From: Streptomyces sp. 130
GTDB lineage: Bacteria > Actinomycetota > Actinomycetes > Streptomycetales > Streptomycetaceae
Assembly: GCF_007096885.1 (NCBI RefSeq)
Contig: NZ_VJNO01000003.1
Span: 186,001-250,000 of the forward strand
DNA length: 64,000 nucleotides
Direction: 5' to 3'
In this document: positions 8,028 to 15,812 of the stretch, piece by piece
Position numbering within the stretch: the stretch's first letter is position 1
Layout: the number at the start of each line of letters is the position of its first letter
Made by a program: the position numbers and the translations under genes
The notes under the pieces: model-generated
Database searches by the model: none
What the model was told of the DNA's origin: nothing
Seen by the model: only the letters and a program-made list of their open reading frames with translations

Positions 8028-9026
8028 ATGGCCAGGTACTTCGAGAACGGTGCCGGGGAACTCGTGTCCGACGCGCTGTCCGGCTTCGCCCGCGCGCACG
8101 CGGATCTGGTGCGGTACGACGCGGCGGACGGTTTCGTCACCGCCCGGCACACCGCGCCGACGCGGCGGGTGGGGCTGCTGTCGGGGGGCGGGTCCGGGCA
8201 CGAGCCGCTGCACGCGGGGTTCGTCGGTGCGGGGATGCTCGATGCCGCGTGCCCGGGCAGGGTGTTCGCCTCGCCGCACAACCGGCAGATCTTCCGGGCA
8301 TCACGCGCGGTGGCGGGGCCCGGGGGCGTCCTGCACATCGTGAAGAACTACACGGGCGACCGGATCAACTTCGGCATCGCGGCCGAGCGCCTCGCCGACG
8401 CGGGGATCGCCTGTGCGCGGGTCCTCGTGGACGACGACCTGGCGACCGACTCGGAGGACATCGCCGCGGGACGGCGTGGCACCGGCGCCACCGTGCTGCT
8501 GGAGAAGGTCCTGGGCGCCGCCGCCGACACCGGGATGGGGCTCGACGAGCTGGTGGAGCTGGGCACGGGCCTCGCGGCCCGGTGCCGCACGCTCGCCGTC
8601 GCCTCGGCCGCGCACCACGCGCCGGCCACCGGCGAGCCCGCGTTCGAACTGCCGCCCGGCGAGCTGGAGTACGGCGTCGGAATCCACGGGGAGCGCGCCG
8701 CCCGGACCCGGGAACAGGCGCCCCTGGGCGCGTTGGTGGAGGAGATGACGGGGGCCCTGCTGGACGCGCTGCGGCCGGGGGCCGAGGAGTCCGCCGTCGC
8801 CCTGGTCAACGGGCTGGGCTCGGTCACCTCGCTGGAACTCTATGCGGTCTTCGGGGAGCTGGGGCGGGTGCTCGACGCCCGCGGGGTGCGGCTCGCGCGC
8901 CATCTGGTGGGCGACTATGTGACGGCGCTGGACATGCGGGGGTTCTCCCTCACGCTGATGGTCGCCGACCGGGCCGCCCTGGACTTCTACGACGCACCCG
9001 TGCACACCCCGGCACTGCGGTGGTGA
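8028..9026 (+). CDS. dhaK: Dihydroxyacetone kinase subunit DhaK
   Basis: The product has 332 residues, the usual DhaK length. DhaK binds dihydroxyacetone covalently through a histidine; here that is H220 in EYGVGIHGERA. The substrate-pocket motif GGGSGHEPLHAG (H58) and the TGD triplet (D111) are also present. The partner DhaL follows after 40 bp. The cytoplasmic pair would phosphorylate dihydroxyacetone to DHAP. The ATG at 8028 has only a weak upstream ribosome site. No DhaM (phosphotransferase) gene is next to them, so the phosphoryl donor is unresolved. Confidence 0.92.
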   Translation: MARYFENGAGELVSDALSGFARAHADLVRYDAADGFVTARHTAPTRRVGLLSGGGSGHEPLHAGFVGAGMLDAACPGRVFASPHNRQIFRASRAVAGPGGVLHIVKNYTGDRINFGIAAERLADAGIACARVLVDDDLATDSEDIAAGRRGTGATVLLEKVLGAAADTGMGLDELVELGTGLAARCRTLAVASAAHHAPATGEPAFELPPGELEYGVGIHGERAARTREQAPLGALVEEMTGALLDALRPGAEESAVALVNGLGSVTSLELYAVFGELGRVLDARGVRLARHLVGDYVTALDMRGFSLTLMVADRAALDFYDAPVHTPALRW

Positions 9027-9066
9027 CCGGTCAGCCCCCTGCGGGACGAACGTACGAGGAGGGCCC

Positions 9067-9729
9067 ATGACGAGCGACGCCCTGGACGGCACGCGCACCC
9101 GCGAGTGGGCGGAGTGCTTCGCGCAGTCCGTCCACGCGACGGAGGCCGAGCTGACGGAGCTCGACCAGCAGGCGGGCGACGGCGACTTCGGCGCCAACCT
9201 GACCGCCGGGGTCCGGGCCGCCGGTCCGCTCCTCGACCGGGTGGCGCGGCCGGCCGGACCCGGTGAGTACCTCGGCGCTCTGGCCACCGCCTTCCTGGAC
9301 GAGGTCGGCGGGACGAGCGGCCCGCTGTTCGGCCTGCTGTTCCAGGCGTTGGGCCGGGCCGCCGGGTCCGGACCGGAGCTGACGACGGGCGCGCTCGCCG
9401 AGGGCGCCGCCGAGGGCCTGGCCGCCATCCGCCGCGTCGGGGACGCGGCGCCCGGCGACAAGACGCTGGTCGACGCGCTGTCCCCGGCCGCCGCCGCACT
9501 GCGGGCGGCCGGGGACGCGCCCCCCGCCGACGCCCTGGCCGCCGCTGCGGACGAGGCGTGGCGGGGGGTACGGGAGACCGCCTCCCAGGCGGCCCGCATG
9601 GGGCGGGCCAGCTATCTGGGCGAGCGGGCCACCGGCGTCCCGGACCCGGGGGCCGTGGGCATGGCGCTGTTCTTCGCGTCGGCGGCCGGCACGGTGCGGA
9701 CGCTGGCGCCGCACCTCGCCGGAGACTGA
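9067..9729 (+). CDS. dhaL: Dihydroxyacetone kinase subunit DhaL
   Basis: This 220-residue, all-helical nucleotide-binding subunit carries the Mg-ADP motif as D33, D38 and D40 in LDQQAGDGDFGANL, and the conserved DEVGGTSGPLFG and GDKTLVDAL stretches. In PTS-linked systems DhaL carries tightly bound ADP that DhaM recharges; in ATP-type enzymes it is fused to DhaK. Here it is separate and no dhaM follows. The ATG at 9067 has GAGGAGGG just upstream. It is co-transcribed with dhaK and converges on the HAD gene with only 13 bp between the stops. Confidence 0.9.
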   Translation: MTSDALDGTRTREWAECFAQSVHATEAELTELDQQAGDGDFGANLTAGVRAAGPLLDRVARPAGPGEYLGALATAFLDEVGGTSGPLFGLLFQALGRAAGSGPELTTGALAEGAAEGLAAIRRVGDAAPGDKTLVDALSPAAAALRAAGDAPPADALAAAADEAWRGVRETASQAARMGRASYLGERATGVPDPGAVGMALFFASAAGTVRTLAPHLAGD

Positions 9730-9742
9730 TCCGCCCCGCCGG

Positions 9743-10423
9743 TCAGGGGCCGAGGCGGCTGCGGGCCCAGCTGAGGAGTTCCGGGTCGGCCAGGCTCGTC
9801 ACCCACAGGTCGGCCTGCTCGCCGTCCGGGTCCGGCGGACGCGTCCCGAGGCCGACCACGCGGAGGCCCGCCCGGCGCGCCGACTCCATGCCGGTCAGCG
9901 AGTCCTCCACGGCCATGGCCTCCTCGGGAGGTACGCCGCAGAGGCGGGCGGCCGCCCGGTAGACGTCCGGCTCGGGCTTCGGCCGTACCTCCTCACCGGC
10001 GACCACGACGTGCTGGAAGCAGCCGAGGCGCCCGGCGCGCCGACGGCACGACTCCACCGTGGACCGGGGGCAGTTGCTGGCCACCGCGAGGGGGCGGTGG
10101 CGGGCGGCCAGCCGGACCAGTGAGGCGGCGCCGGGCATGGTGACCGGGTCCTCCTCGACCAGCGCGGTGAAGGTGCTCAGCAGGGTGTCGGCGAAGTCCT
10201 CGGCCAGATCGGGCTTCCCGGTCTCCTGAGCCATCAGGGCGCCGCATTCGATGTAGTGCACGCCTTTCGCCCGGTCGGCGAACCCGGCGGGCGGGGTGAG
10301 GCCGAAGAAGCGGAAGGTGATGTTGCGGGCTTCCTGCCAGTGCCTTTCCGTATCCATCAGGGTGCCGTCGCAGTCGAAGACGATGGCGGACGGGGACCAG
10401 GAAAGAATGCGATGAGCTGTCAT
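9743..10423 (-). CDS. HAD-superfamily hydrolase (beta-PGM/phosphatase type)
   Basis: This 226-residue haloacid-dehalogenase-fold protein has motif I VFDCDGTLMDTE (nucleophile D17, acid/base D19), motif II ASNCP, motif III RPKPEPDVY and motif IV VEDSLTGMESARRAG. The helical cap between residues 25 and 85 marks the GPH/beta-phosphoglucomutase subfamily. It probably dephosphorylates a small sugar phosphate or similar compound. I start it at the ATG at 10423, since the longer frame adds a low-complexity leader. It is next to dhaKL but on the other strand, so the link to triose phosphates is only by proximity. Confidence 0.85.
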   Translation of the reverse strand: MTAHRILSWSPSAIVFDCDGTLMDTERHWQEARNITFRFFGLTPPAGFADRAKGVHYIECGALMAQETGKPDLAEDFADTLLSTFTALVEEDPVTMPGAASLVRLAARHRPLAVASNCPRSTVESCRRRAGRLGCFQHVVVAGEEVRPKPEPDVYRAAARLCGVPPEEAMAVEDSLTGMESARRAGLRVVGLGTRPPDPDGEQADLWVTSLADPELLSWARSRLGP

Positions 10424-10806
10424 GTAACCGCCGTTCTGAGAGGCTGCGCCGACCGGTGAGGAACGAGGGCGCAGACATGTGCCGGAAGGCACACCTGTGG
10501 AAGGGGGGAATCGGACGCGGGCGTCGCTCCGTGATCGCGGCGGCCAGGTCGATTCCGCCGGCGCCGCAACGGACTTGAGACCCCGAGGGTCAGCCCGTCC
10601 GAAACATCATGGTGATTACGTTATTTCGGCGGCCCCGAATTCCGCAATCACCGATTCGAGTGCACTGGAATGTGTGAAGAAGCACCGGCCGCGCGTACCG
10701 GGCGATGAATAATAGGATCGTCGCGCGATGCGACTGCACCCCTTACGAAGGGGCGCGGCGGCCTTTCACGTCGCACCGCTAGCACGTTTGAGCGAAGGTG
10801 GAACAG
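10424..10806. other. 383-bp intergenic region upstream of ScbR-type gene
   Basis: No convincing gene lies here; a 77-codon frame at 10479-10712 has no protein-like features. The stretch is noticeably more AT-rich around 10605-10720 than its surroundings, as expected for promoters of the two divergent genes. A small hairpin CCCCTT-ACG-AAGGGG lies at 10739-10753. I could not identify a clear autoregulatory-element (ARE) match by eye. Confidence 0.5.
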
Positions 10807-11487
10807 GTGCAGGACAGGGCGCGCGAAACCCGCAAAGTGCTGCTGGAATCGGCGGCACATCTATTCGTAGAACGGGGATATACGGGCACGAGTGTCAATG
10901 ACATAAGTGACCACTCGGGAAAGACCAGCGGGGCGATCTACTTCCATTACTCCAGCAAGGAGAAGCTCGCGCTGGCCGTCGTCCGGGCGGAGTTCGCCAC
11001 CTGGCCGCAGCTCGCCGCCGCGTACGCCGCGCCCGGCGTCCCGCCACTGGAGAAGCTGGTCGCGCTCAGCTTCCGCGTCGCCCAGTCCCTCCGCGAGGAC
11101 GTCGTCGCGCGGGCCGGTGCGCGGCTGTGGGCGGAGCGCCGCGCCATCGGGGCGCCGGTGCCGACACCGTTCGGCGCCTGGGCGGCGGCCTGCGCCCGGC
11201 TCCTCGCCCAGGCCCGGACCCGGGGCGAACTCGCCGACGGGGTCGAGCCGTCGGCAGCCGCCGTGGCGCTGGTGTGCGGGTTCTACGGGCACTGCACCCT
11301 GACCGACGAGATGCCGGGCAAGCGGGGCTGGACGCAACGGCTGGAGCAGTGGTGGCGGATGGCCCTCGTCTCGCTCCAGGCGGACCCCGATCCGGCGGCC
11401 CTGCTCGCCCGGGCCCGCGCCCGCATCCCCACCCAGGCGGACGCCTCGCGGGCCGGGCGGGCGGGTGTTCCGACCGCGTCGCGGTGA
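10807..11487 (+). CDS. ScbR/ArpA-type gamma-butyrolactone receptor homologue
   Basis: This 226-residue TetR-fold regulator shows the gamma-butyrolactone receptor pattern: HTH with SGAIYFHYSSKEKLALAV, then VVARAGARLWAER, then PFGAWAAACARLLAQARTRGEL. W125 in that last stretch aligns with the ligand-pocket tryptophan of ArpA/CprB. The C-terminal WWRMALVSLQAD also fits. Such proteins repress antibiotic or morphology genes until a butyrolactone binds. No AfsA-type synthase is nearby, so it may be an orphan or pseudo-receptor. The GTG at 10807 has GAAGGTGG 5 bases upstream; a GTG at 10798 is also in frame. Confidence 0.8.
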   Translation: MQDRARETRKVLLESAAHLFVERGYTGTSVNDISDHSGKTSGAIYFHYSSKEKLALAVVRAEFATWPQLAAAYAAPGVPPLEKLVALSFRVAQSLREDVVARAGARLWAERRAIGAPVPTPFGAWAAACARLLAQARTRGELADGVEPSAAAVALVCGFYGHCTLTDEMPGKRGWTQRLEQWWRMALVSLQADPDPAALLARARARIPTQADASRAGRAGVPTASR

Positions 11488-11525
11488 CGGGCATCACAGG
11501 CGCCGACCTCTTGACGCCCCCCTTT

Positions 11526-11570
11526 CAAACCGGTTTGGTTGTCCTCGTTCGAGCAGTCAAACCGGTTTGA
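11526..11570. promoter_or_regulatory. Two LacI-type palindromic operators
   Basis: CAAACCGGTTTG occurs at 11526-11537 and, as the 14-bp perfect palindrome TCAAACCGGTTTGA, at 11557-11570. The centres are 32 bp apart (about three helical turns). The central CG and AAACCGGTTT core are typical of LacI/GalR operators. They are immediately upstream of the lacI-type gene, so autoregulation and control of the sugar operon are likely. Confidence 0.8.
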
Positions 11571-11610
11571 AGGCACGCGCCTTCGGCCGTCGGCAAGAAG
11601 GTCCAGGCAC

Positions 11611-12630
11611 ATGGCACGCAAGCCCACCATCGCGGATGTCGCCCGGCGGGCCGGTGTCTCACGTGCCACGGTCTCCTTCGCTCTGAACGACCGGCCCGGT
11701 GTCGCCGAGGAGACGAAGCTGCGGGTCCTCCAGGCGAGCCGGGAGCTCGGCTGGACCCCGAGCCGTCAGGCCCGGGCCCTCTCGCTCGGCAAGGCCGGTG
11801 CCTTCGGGCTCGTCCTCGCCCGCGACGCGGAGCAGGTCGGGGCCGACCCCTTCTTCCCGGCGTTCATCGCCGGGGTGGAGGCGGTGATCGGGCAGCGCGG
11901 CGACGGGCTGATGATCCATGTGACCTCGCCGGAGAACGAGCAGGGCGTCTACCGGCGCCTCGCCTCCGAGCAGCAGGTGGACGGGGTCCTCCTCACCGAC
12001 CTGCGCCGCGACGACCCGCGTCCCGCGCTGCTGCGGGAACTCGGTCTGCCGGCCGTCGTGGTCGGACAGCCCGAGTGGGGCGACGGCCTGACGGCGGTGA
12101 GCCTGGACGACGAGCCGGCGTACACGGCCGCCGTCCGCCACCTCGCGGAGCTGGGCCACCGGCGCATCGCCCACGTCGAGGGGCCGCAGGAGCTGCTGCA
12201 CGCCCATCGGCGCCGGACCGCGTGGGAGCAGACGCTGCGCGCGCTCGGGCTACCCGAAGCCCCCGTGCTGCCCGGCGGGTTCACGCCCGAGGGCGGCGCG
12301 CTGGCGACCAGGCGGCTGCTAGCCTCGGCCGAGCCGCCGACCGCGATCGTCTACGGCAACGACCTGGCCGCGATGGCCGGGCTCTCGGTCGCCCAGGAGC
12401 TGGGTGTCCGGGTGCCCGACCAGTTGTCGCTGGTCGGTTACGACGACGCGCCCCTGACGCGGTACAGCTACCCGCCGCTCGCCTCCGCCCGTGCCGATGC
12501 GCGGGGCTGGGGCGAGGCGGCGGCCCGCGCTCTCGACGCGGTCATCGCCGAGGGCGCCGCCGACCATGTTCGGCTGGCACCGGCCCAGTTCGTGCCCCGC
12601 GCGTCGATGGGGCCCGCGCCCCGCCGGTGA
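11611..12630 (+). CDS. LacI-family sugar repressor
   Basis: This 339-residue repressor has an N-terminal LacI helix-turn-helix at residues 5-25 (TIADVARRAGVSRATVSFAL), a hinge, and a periplasmic-binding-like sensor domain (GLVLARDAEQVGADPFFPAF to LVGYDDAPLTRYSYPPL). It has the family's normal length. The ATG at 11611 is preceded by AGAAGG. Two palindromes upstream are its probable operators. It reads into the ABC-transport and glycosidase operon 90 bp downstream, so it most likely represses that operon in the absence of the imported oligosaccharide. The effector sugar is not visible from sequence. Confidence 0.9.
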   Translation: MARKPTIADVARRAGVSRATVSFALNDRPGVAEETKLRVLQASRELGWTPSRQARALSLGKAGAFGLVLARDAEQVGADPFFPAFIAGVEAVIGQRGDGLMIHVTSPENEQGVYRRLASEQQVDGVLLTDLRRDDPRPALLRELGLPAVVVGQPEWGDGLTAVSLDDEPAYTAAVRHLAELGHRRIAHVEGPQELLHAHRRRTAWEQTLRALGLPEAPVLPGGFTPEGGALATRRLLASAEPPTAIVYGNDLAAMAGLSVAQELGVRVPDQLSLVGYDDAPLTRYSYPPLASARADARGWGEAAARALDAVIAEGAADHVRLAPAQFVPRASMGPAPRR

Positions 12631-12648
12631 CGTAACGGGGGCAATCGA

Positions 12649-12671
12649 CCGGTCGTGCTCGCACCGACCGG
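12649..12671. promoter_or_regulatory. Hairpin between lacI-type gene and ABC operon
   Basis: CCGGTCG at 12649-12655 pairs with CGACCGG at 12665-12671 around a 9-base loop, in the 90-bp gap before the solute-binding protein. It could be a partial terminator or a second operator half-site pair (CGACCGGTCG is itself palindromic at 12646-12655). Confidence 0.3.
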
Positions 12672-12720
12672 GAATTCCGTGCGGCGACGAGGCCGCGCGT
12701 GAACAGTTCGGAGATCAATC

Positions 12721-14013
12721 ATGCTGAGGAGAACGGCGTACGCGCTGCTCGTGCTCGCTCTCGCGGGCACGGCGACGGCCTGCGGCCGGTCGGCTCCCGA
12801 TCCGGCCACCGCCGCAACGGCGCGCGGCCCGATCACGGTCTGGCTTTCCAACAACGCGCAGGAGGTGCAGTGGGGCAAGGCGATGGTCGCCGCCTGGAAC
12901 AAGGCCCATCCCGACCAGCACGTCACCGCGCAGCAGATTCCGGCCGGCAAGACCTCGGAGGAGGCCATCAGCGCCTCGATCATCGCGGGGACGACGGCCT
13001 GTCTCGCCTTCAACACCTCACCGGCGGCGGTGCCGACGTTCCAGAAGCAGAACGGACTCGTCTCCCTCAGTGACTTCCCGGACGGCGAGAAGTACATCAC
13101 CGGTCGCGGCGGCTCCCTCACCGACCAGTACCGCTCCGCCGACGGCGAGTTCTACCAGCTGCCGTGGAAGAGCAACCCGGTGATGATCCTCTACAACAAG
13201 AAGCTGTTCGCGAAGGCCGGTCTCGATCCCGAGCACCCGAAGCTGGCCACGTACAAGGAATTCCTCGAGACCTCCCGGACGCTCGTGCGCAGCGGTGCCG
13301 CGAAGGCGGCGATATGGCCGTCGCCGAGCAGTGACTTCTTCCAGCCCTGGTACGACTTCTATCCGGCGTTCGCCGCGCAGAGCGGCGGCAAGCAGCTGAT
13401 CGAGGACGGCAAACCGCAGTTCGACTCGGCGGCGGGCCGTCAGGTCGCGGCGTTCTGGCGCACGCTGTACGCGGAGAAGCTGGCGCCCCAGGAGCAGTAT
13501 CCGGGCGACTCGCTCAACGACGGCAAGGCCGCCATGGCGACCGTCGGCGCGTGGGCGGTGGCCGCTTACAAGGACAGTGTGGACATCGGTGTGGTGCCGG
13601 TGCCGACCGCCGACGGCGGCAGCGGCAAGCACTCGTTCAGCGACGAGAAGTCCGCGGCGATGTTCAGTGCCTGCGAGAACCGGGCCACCGCCTGGGACGT
13701 GCTGAAGTTCGCGAGCTCCGCCGCGCAGGACGGAAAGTTCCTGGAGACCACCGGCCAGATGCCGATGCGTGAGGACCTGACGGCGAAGTATCCCGCCTAC
13801 TTCGCGAAGAACCCGACCTACAAGGCCTTCGCCGACCAGGCGGAACGCGTGGTCGAGGTGCCGAACGTGCCGGGCTCCATCGACATCTGGCAGGCGTTCC
13901 GCGACGAGTGGACGAAGTCGGTCGTGTTCGGCCGCGAGTCCACGGACGCGGGGCTGCGCAACGCGTCCTCCGAGATCACCGACCTGCTGAACGAGTACGG
14001 GGACCCGTCATGA
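12721..14013 (+). CDS. ABC sugar-binding lipoprotein
   Basis: This 430-residue extracellular solute-binding protein (SBP family 1) starts with a lipoprotein signal (MLRRTAYALLVLALAG, then TATAC with the acylated Cys at 21). The mature protein has ITVWLSNNAQEV at its start and typical family-1 features (WKSNPVMILYNKKLFAKAGL; SDEKSAAMFSACENRATAWD). It delivers sugar to the two permeases that follow. GGAG lies 8 bases before the ATG. Its stop overlaps the next start as ATGA. No ATPase is encoded in the run, as is usual in Streptomyces, where MsiK is shared by several sugar importers. Confidence 0.93.
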   Translation: MLRRTAYALLVLALAGTATACGRSAPDPATAATARGPITVWLSNNAQEVQWGKAMVAAWNKAHPDQHVTAQQIPAGKTSEEAISASIIAGTTACLAFNTSPAAVPTFQKQNGLVSLSDFPDGEKYITGRGGSLTDQYRSADGEFYQLPWKSNPVMILYNKKLFAKAGLDPEHPKLATYKEFLETSRTLVRSGAAKAAIWPSPSSDFFQPWYDFYPAFAAQSGGKQLIEDGKPQFDSAAGRQVAAFWRTLYAEKLAPQEQYPGDSLNDGKAAMATVGAWAVAAYKDSVDIGVVPVPTADGGSGKHSFSDEKSAAMFSACENRATAWDVLKFASSAAQDGKFLETTGQMPMREDLTAKYPAYFAKNPTYKAFADQAERVVEVPNVPGSIDIWQAFRDEWTKSVVFGRESTDAGLRNASSEITDLLNEYGDPS

Positions 14014-14948
14014 GCGTGAACACGGATGCGGCGCCCGGCGCCGTGCGCACCAGCGGCCCCGCCCCGCACGGCAAGGCGCGGCGCGGTCTGTCACGGGCCG
14101 GCGCGCTGTTCGTCTCGCCGTACGTGCTGTTCGTCGTGGTGGTCTTCGCGGTCCCGCTGGTCTACACGGTGTGGATCTCCTTCCACCGCTTCTACTTCAC
14201 CGCGCCGGGCACACACATCGACTCGCCGTGGGTGGGTCTGTCGAACTACCGGGACGTCTTCACGGACCCGGTCGTCGGGCAGGCGTTCCTCAACATCCTG
14301 ATCTTCCTCGTCATCAACGTGCCGCTGACGGTGGGCCTCTCGCTGGTGCTGGCGAGCGCGCTGAACGCGAAGATCCGGGGGCGTGCGTTCTTCCGCGCCG
14401 CGTTCTACGTGCCGTATGTGACGGCGAGCGTGGCCCTGGTCGCCGTATGGCAGTTCCTCTTCGGCTCGGACGGCTTCGTCAACCACCTGCTCGGCTCGCA
14501 CGCCCCGGACCCGTCGTGGCTGGTCAACTCGCATCTCGCGATGCCGATGATCGCCGTGTTCGTGACCTGGAAGCAGCTCGGCTTCTTCGTGATGCTGTAC
14601 CTGGCGTCGCTGCAGAACGTCGGCAAGGAGCTGTACGAGGCGTCCGCCATGGACGGCGCGGGCAAGGTGCGGCAGTTCTTCTCGGTGACCGTGCCCGGCG
14701 TACGGCCGGCGACGACGCTCGTCGTGATCTACGCGATCATCACCGGCGCCAACCTGTTCAGCGAGCCGTATCTGCTCACCGGGGGCGGCGGCCCCGACCA
14801 CGCCTCCACCTCGCCCGTCCTGCTGATGTACCAGAAGGGCATCGAGCAGGGGCATCCCGACTTCGCGGCGGCCCTGGGCGTCGTTCTCGTCGCCTTCGTG
14901 ATGGTCGTGTCGATCGCCGCCCGCAAGCTCACCGAGAGGGGCGACTGA
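14010..14948 (+). CDS. ABC sugar permease, MalF type
   Basis: This 312-residue, six-helix inner-membrane protein of the carbohydrate-uptake CUT1 family is preceded by a cytoplasmic Ala/Gly-rich tail of about 35 residues. The EAA-loop motif that docks the ATPase reads LYEASAMDGAGKVRQFFSVTVP. The start ATG overlaps the SBP stop by 4 bases and the next permease starts one base after its stop, so the three are translationally coupled. With the following permease it forms the channel for the oligosaccharide bound by the upstream lipoprotein. Confidence 0.93.
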   Translation: MSVNTDAAPGAVRTSGPAPHGKARRGLSRAGALFVSPYVLFVVVVFAVPLVYTVWISFHRFYFTAPGTHIDSPWVGLSNYRDVFTDPVVGQAFLNILIFLVINVPLTVGLSLVLASALNAKIRGRAFFRAAFYVPYVTASVALVAVWQFLFGSDGFVNHLLGSHAPDPSWLVNSHLAMPMIAVFVTWKQLGFFVMLYLASLQNVGKELYEASAMDGAGKVRQFFSVTVPGVRPATTLVVIYAIITGANLFSEPYLLTGGGGPDHASTSPVLLMYQKGIEQGHPDFAAALGVVLVAFVMVVSIAARKLTERGD

Positions 14949-14949
14949 C

Positions 14950-15807
14950 ATGAGCGCCACCAACCCCGGGCCCGCCCGCCGCTTCTCCGCGGGCAGCGCC
15001 GTCCGCTACGTGCTGCTGTCACTGGGCGCCGTCGCCTTCCTGTTCCCCTTCTACTACATGATCGTCGGCTCGCTGCGCGGGCAGACGGTCGGCGACCTGT
15101 CGGCGGCGGTCCCGTCCGGGCTGACCGGTGACAACTACGCGGCGGTCAACAGCGCGATCTCGCTGGGCCGGTCCCTGCTCAACTCGGGGATCATGACCAT
15201 CGGGGTGCTGATCTGCACGCTGGTGTTCGGGGTCCTCGCCGGGTACGCGCTGGCACAGCTGCGCTTCCGGGGCAAGGGGGCGGTCTTCGCGGCCCTCCTG
15301 CTCGTGCAGATGGTCCCGTTCCAGCTGCTGACGCTGCCGCTGTACGTCCTGGTCGTCCGCGACTACGGGCTCGGCGACAACTACCTGGGCATGATCCTGC
15401 CCTTCGCGATCAACTCGACGGCCGTGTTCCTGTTCCGCCAGTTCTTCGCGCAGATGCCGCAGTCCCTCTTCGAGGCGGCCCGCATCGACGGCGCGAGCGA
15501 GCTGCGCATCCTGTGGCGGATCGCGCTGCCGATGGCCCGGCCGGCCGTGCTGAGCGCGCTGCTGCTGACGTTCATCGGTCCGTGGAACGAGTTCCTGTGG
15601 CCCTTCCTCGTCACCAAGAACGCGGACATGCAGCCGCTGGCCGTCTCGCTCGCGAGCTTCCTCTCCAACCTCCAGGGCACGGTGGCCAACCCGGCCGGAG
15701 CCCTGCTGGCCGGCGCCTGTGTGCTGGCCGTCCCCGCGGTGGTCCTGTTCCTCCTGTTCCAGCGCCACTTCACCTCAACCGACATCGATTCCGGAGTAAA
15801 GGGCTAA
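14950..15807 (+). CDS. ABC sugar permease, MalG type
   Basis: This 285-residue protein is the second CUT1 channel subunit. It has six hydrophobic segments, the EAA loop LFEAARIDGASELRILWRIALP, and the FIGPWNEFLWPFLV stretch typical of MalG-like permeases. The C terminus LFQRHFTSTDIDSGVKG is also characteristic. The gene begins one base after the stop of its partner and ends 5 bp before the GH130 gene, so it is part of the same transcript. Confidence 0.93.
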   Translation: MSATNPGPARRFSAGSAVRYVLLSLGAVAFLFPFYYMIVGSLRGQTVGDLSAAVPSGLTGDNYAAVNSAISLGRSLLNSGIMTIGVLICTLVFGVLAGYALAQLRFRGKGAVFAALLLVQMVPFQLLTLPLYVLVVRDYGLGDNYLGMILPFAINSTAVFLFRQFFAQMPQSLFEAARIDGASELRILWRIALPMARPAVLSALLLTFIGPWNEFLWPFLVTKNADMQPLAVSLASFLSNLQGTVANPAGALLAGACVLAVPAVVLFLLFQRHFTSTDIDSGVKG

Positions 15808-15812
15808 ACGCC

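Noticed and set aside
10479-10712. A 77-codon frame in the gap before the ScbR-type gene.
   Set aside because: No ribosome site, no protein-like pattern and codon use unlike the neighbours.
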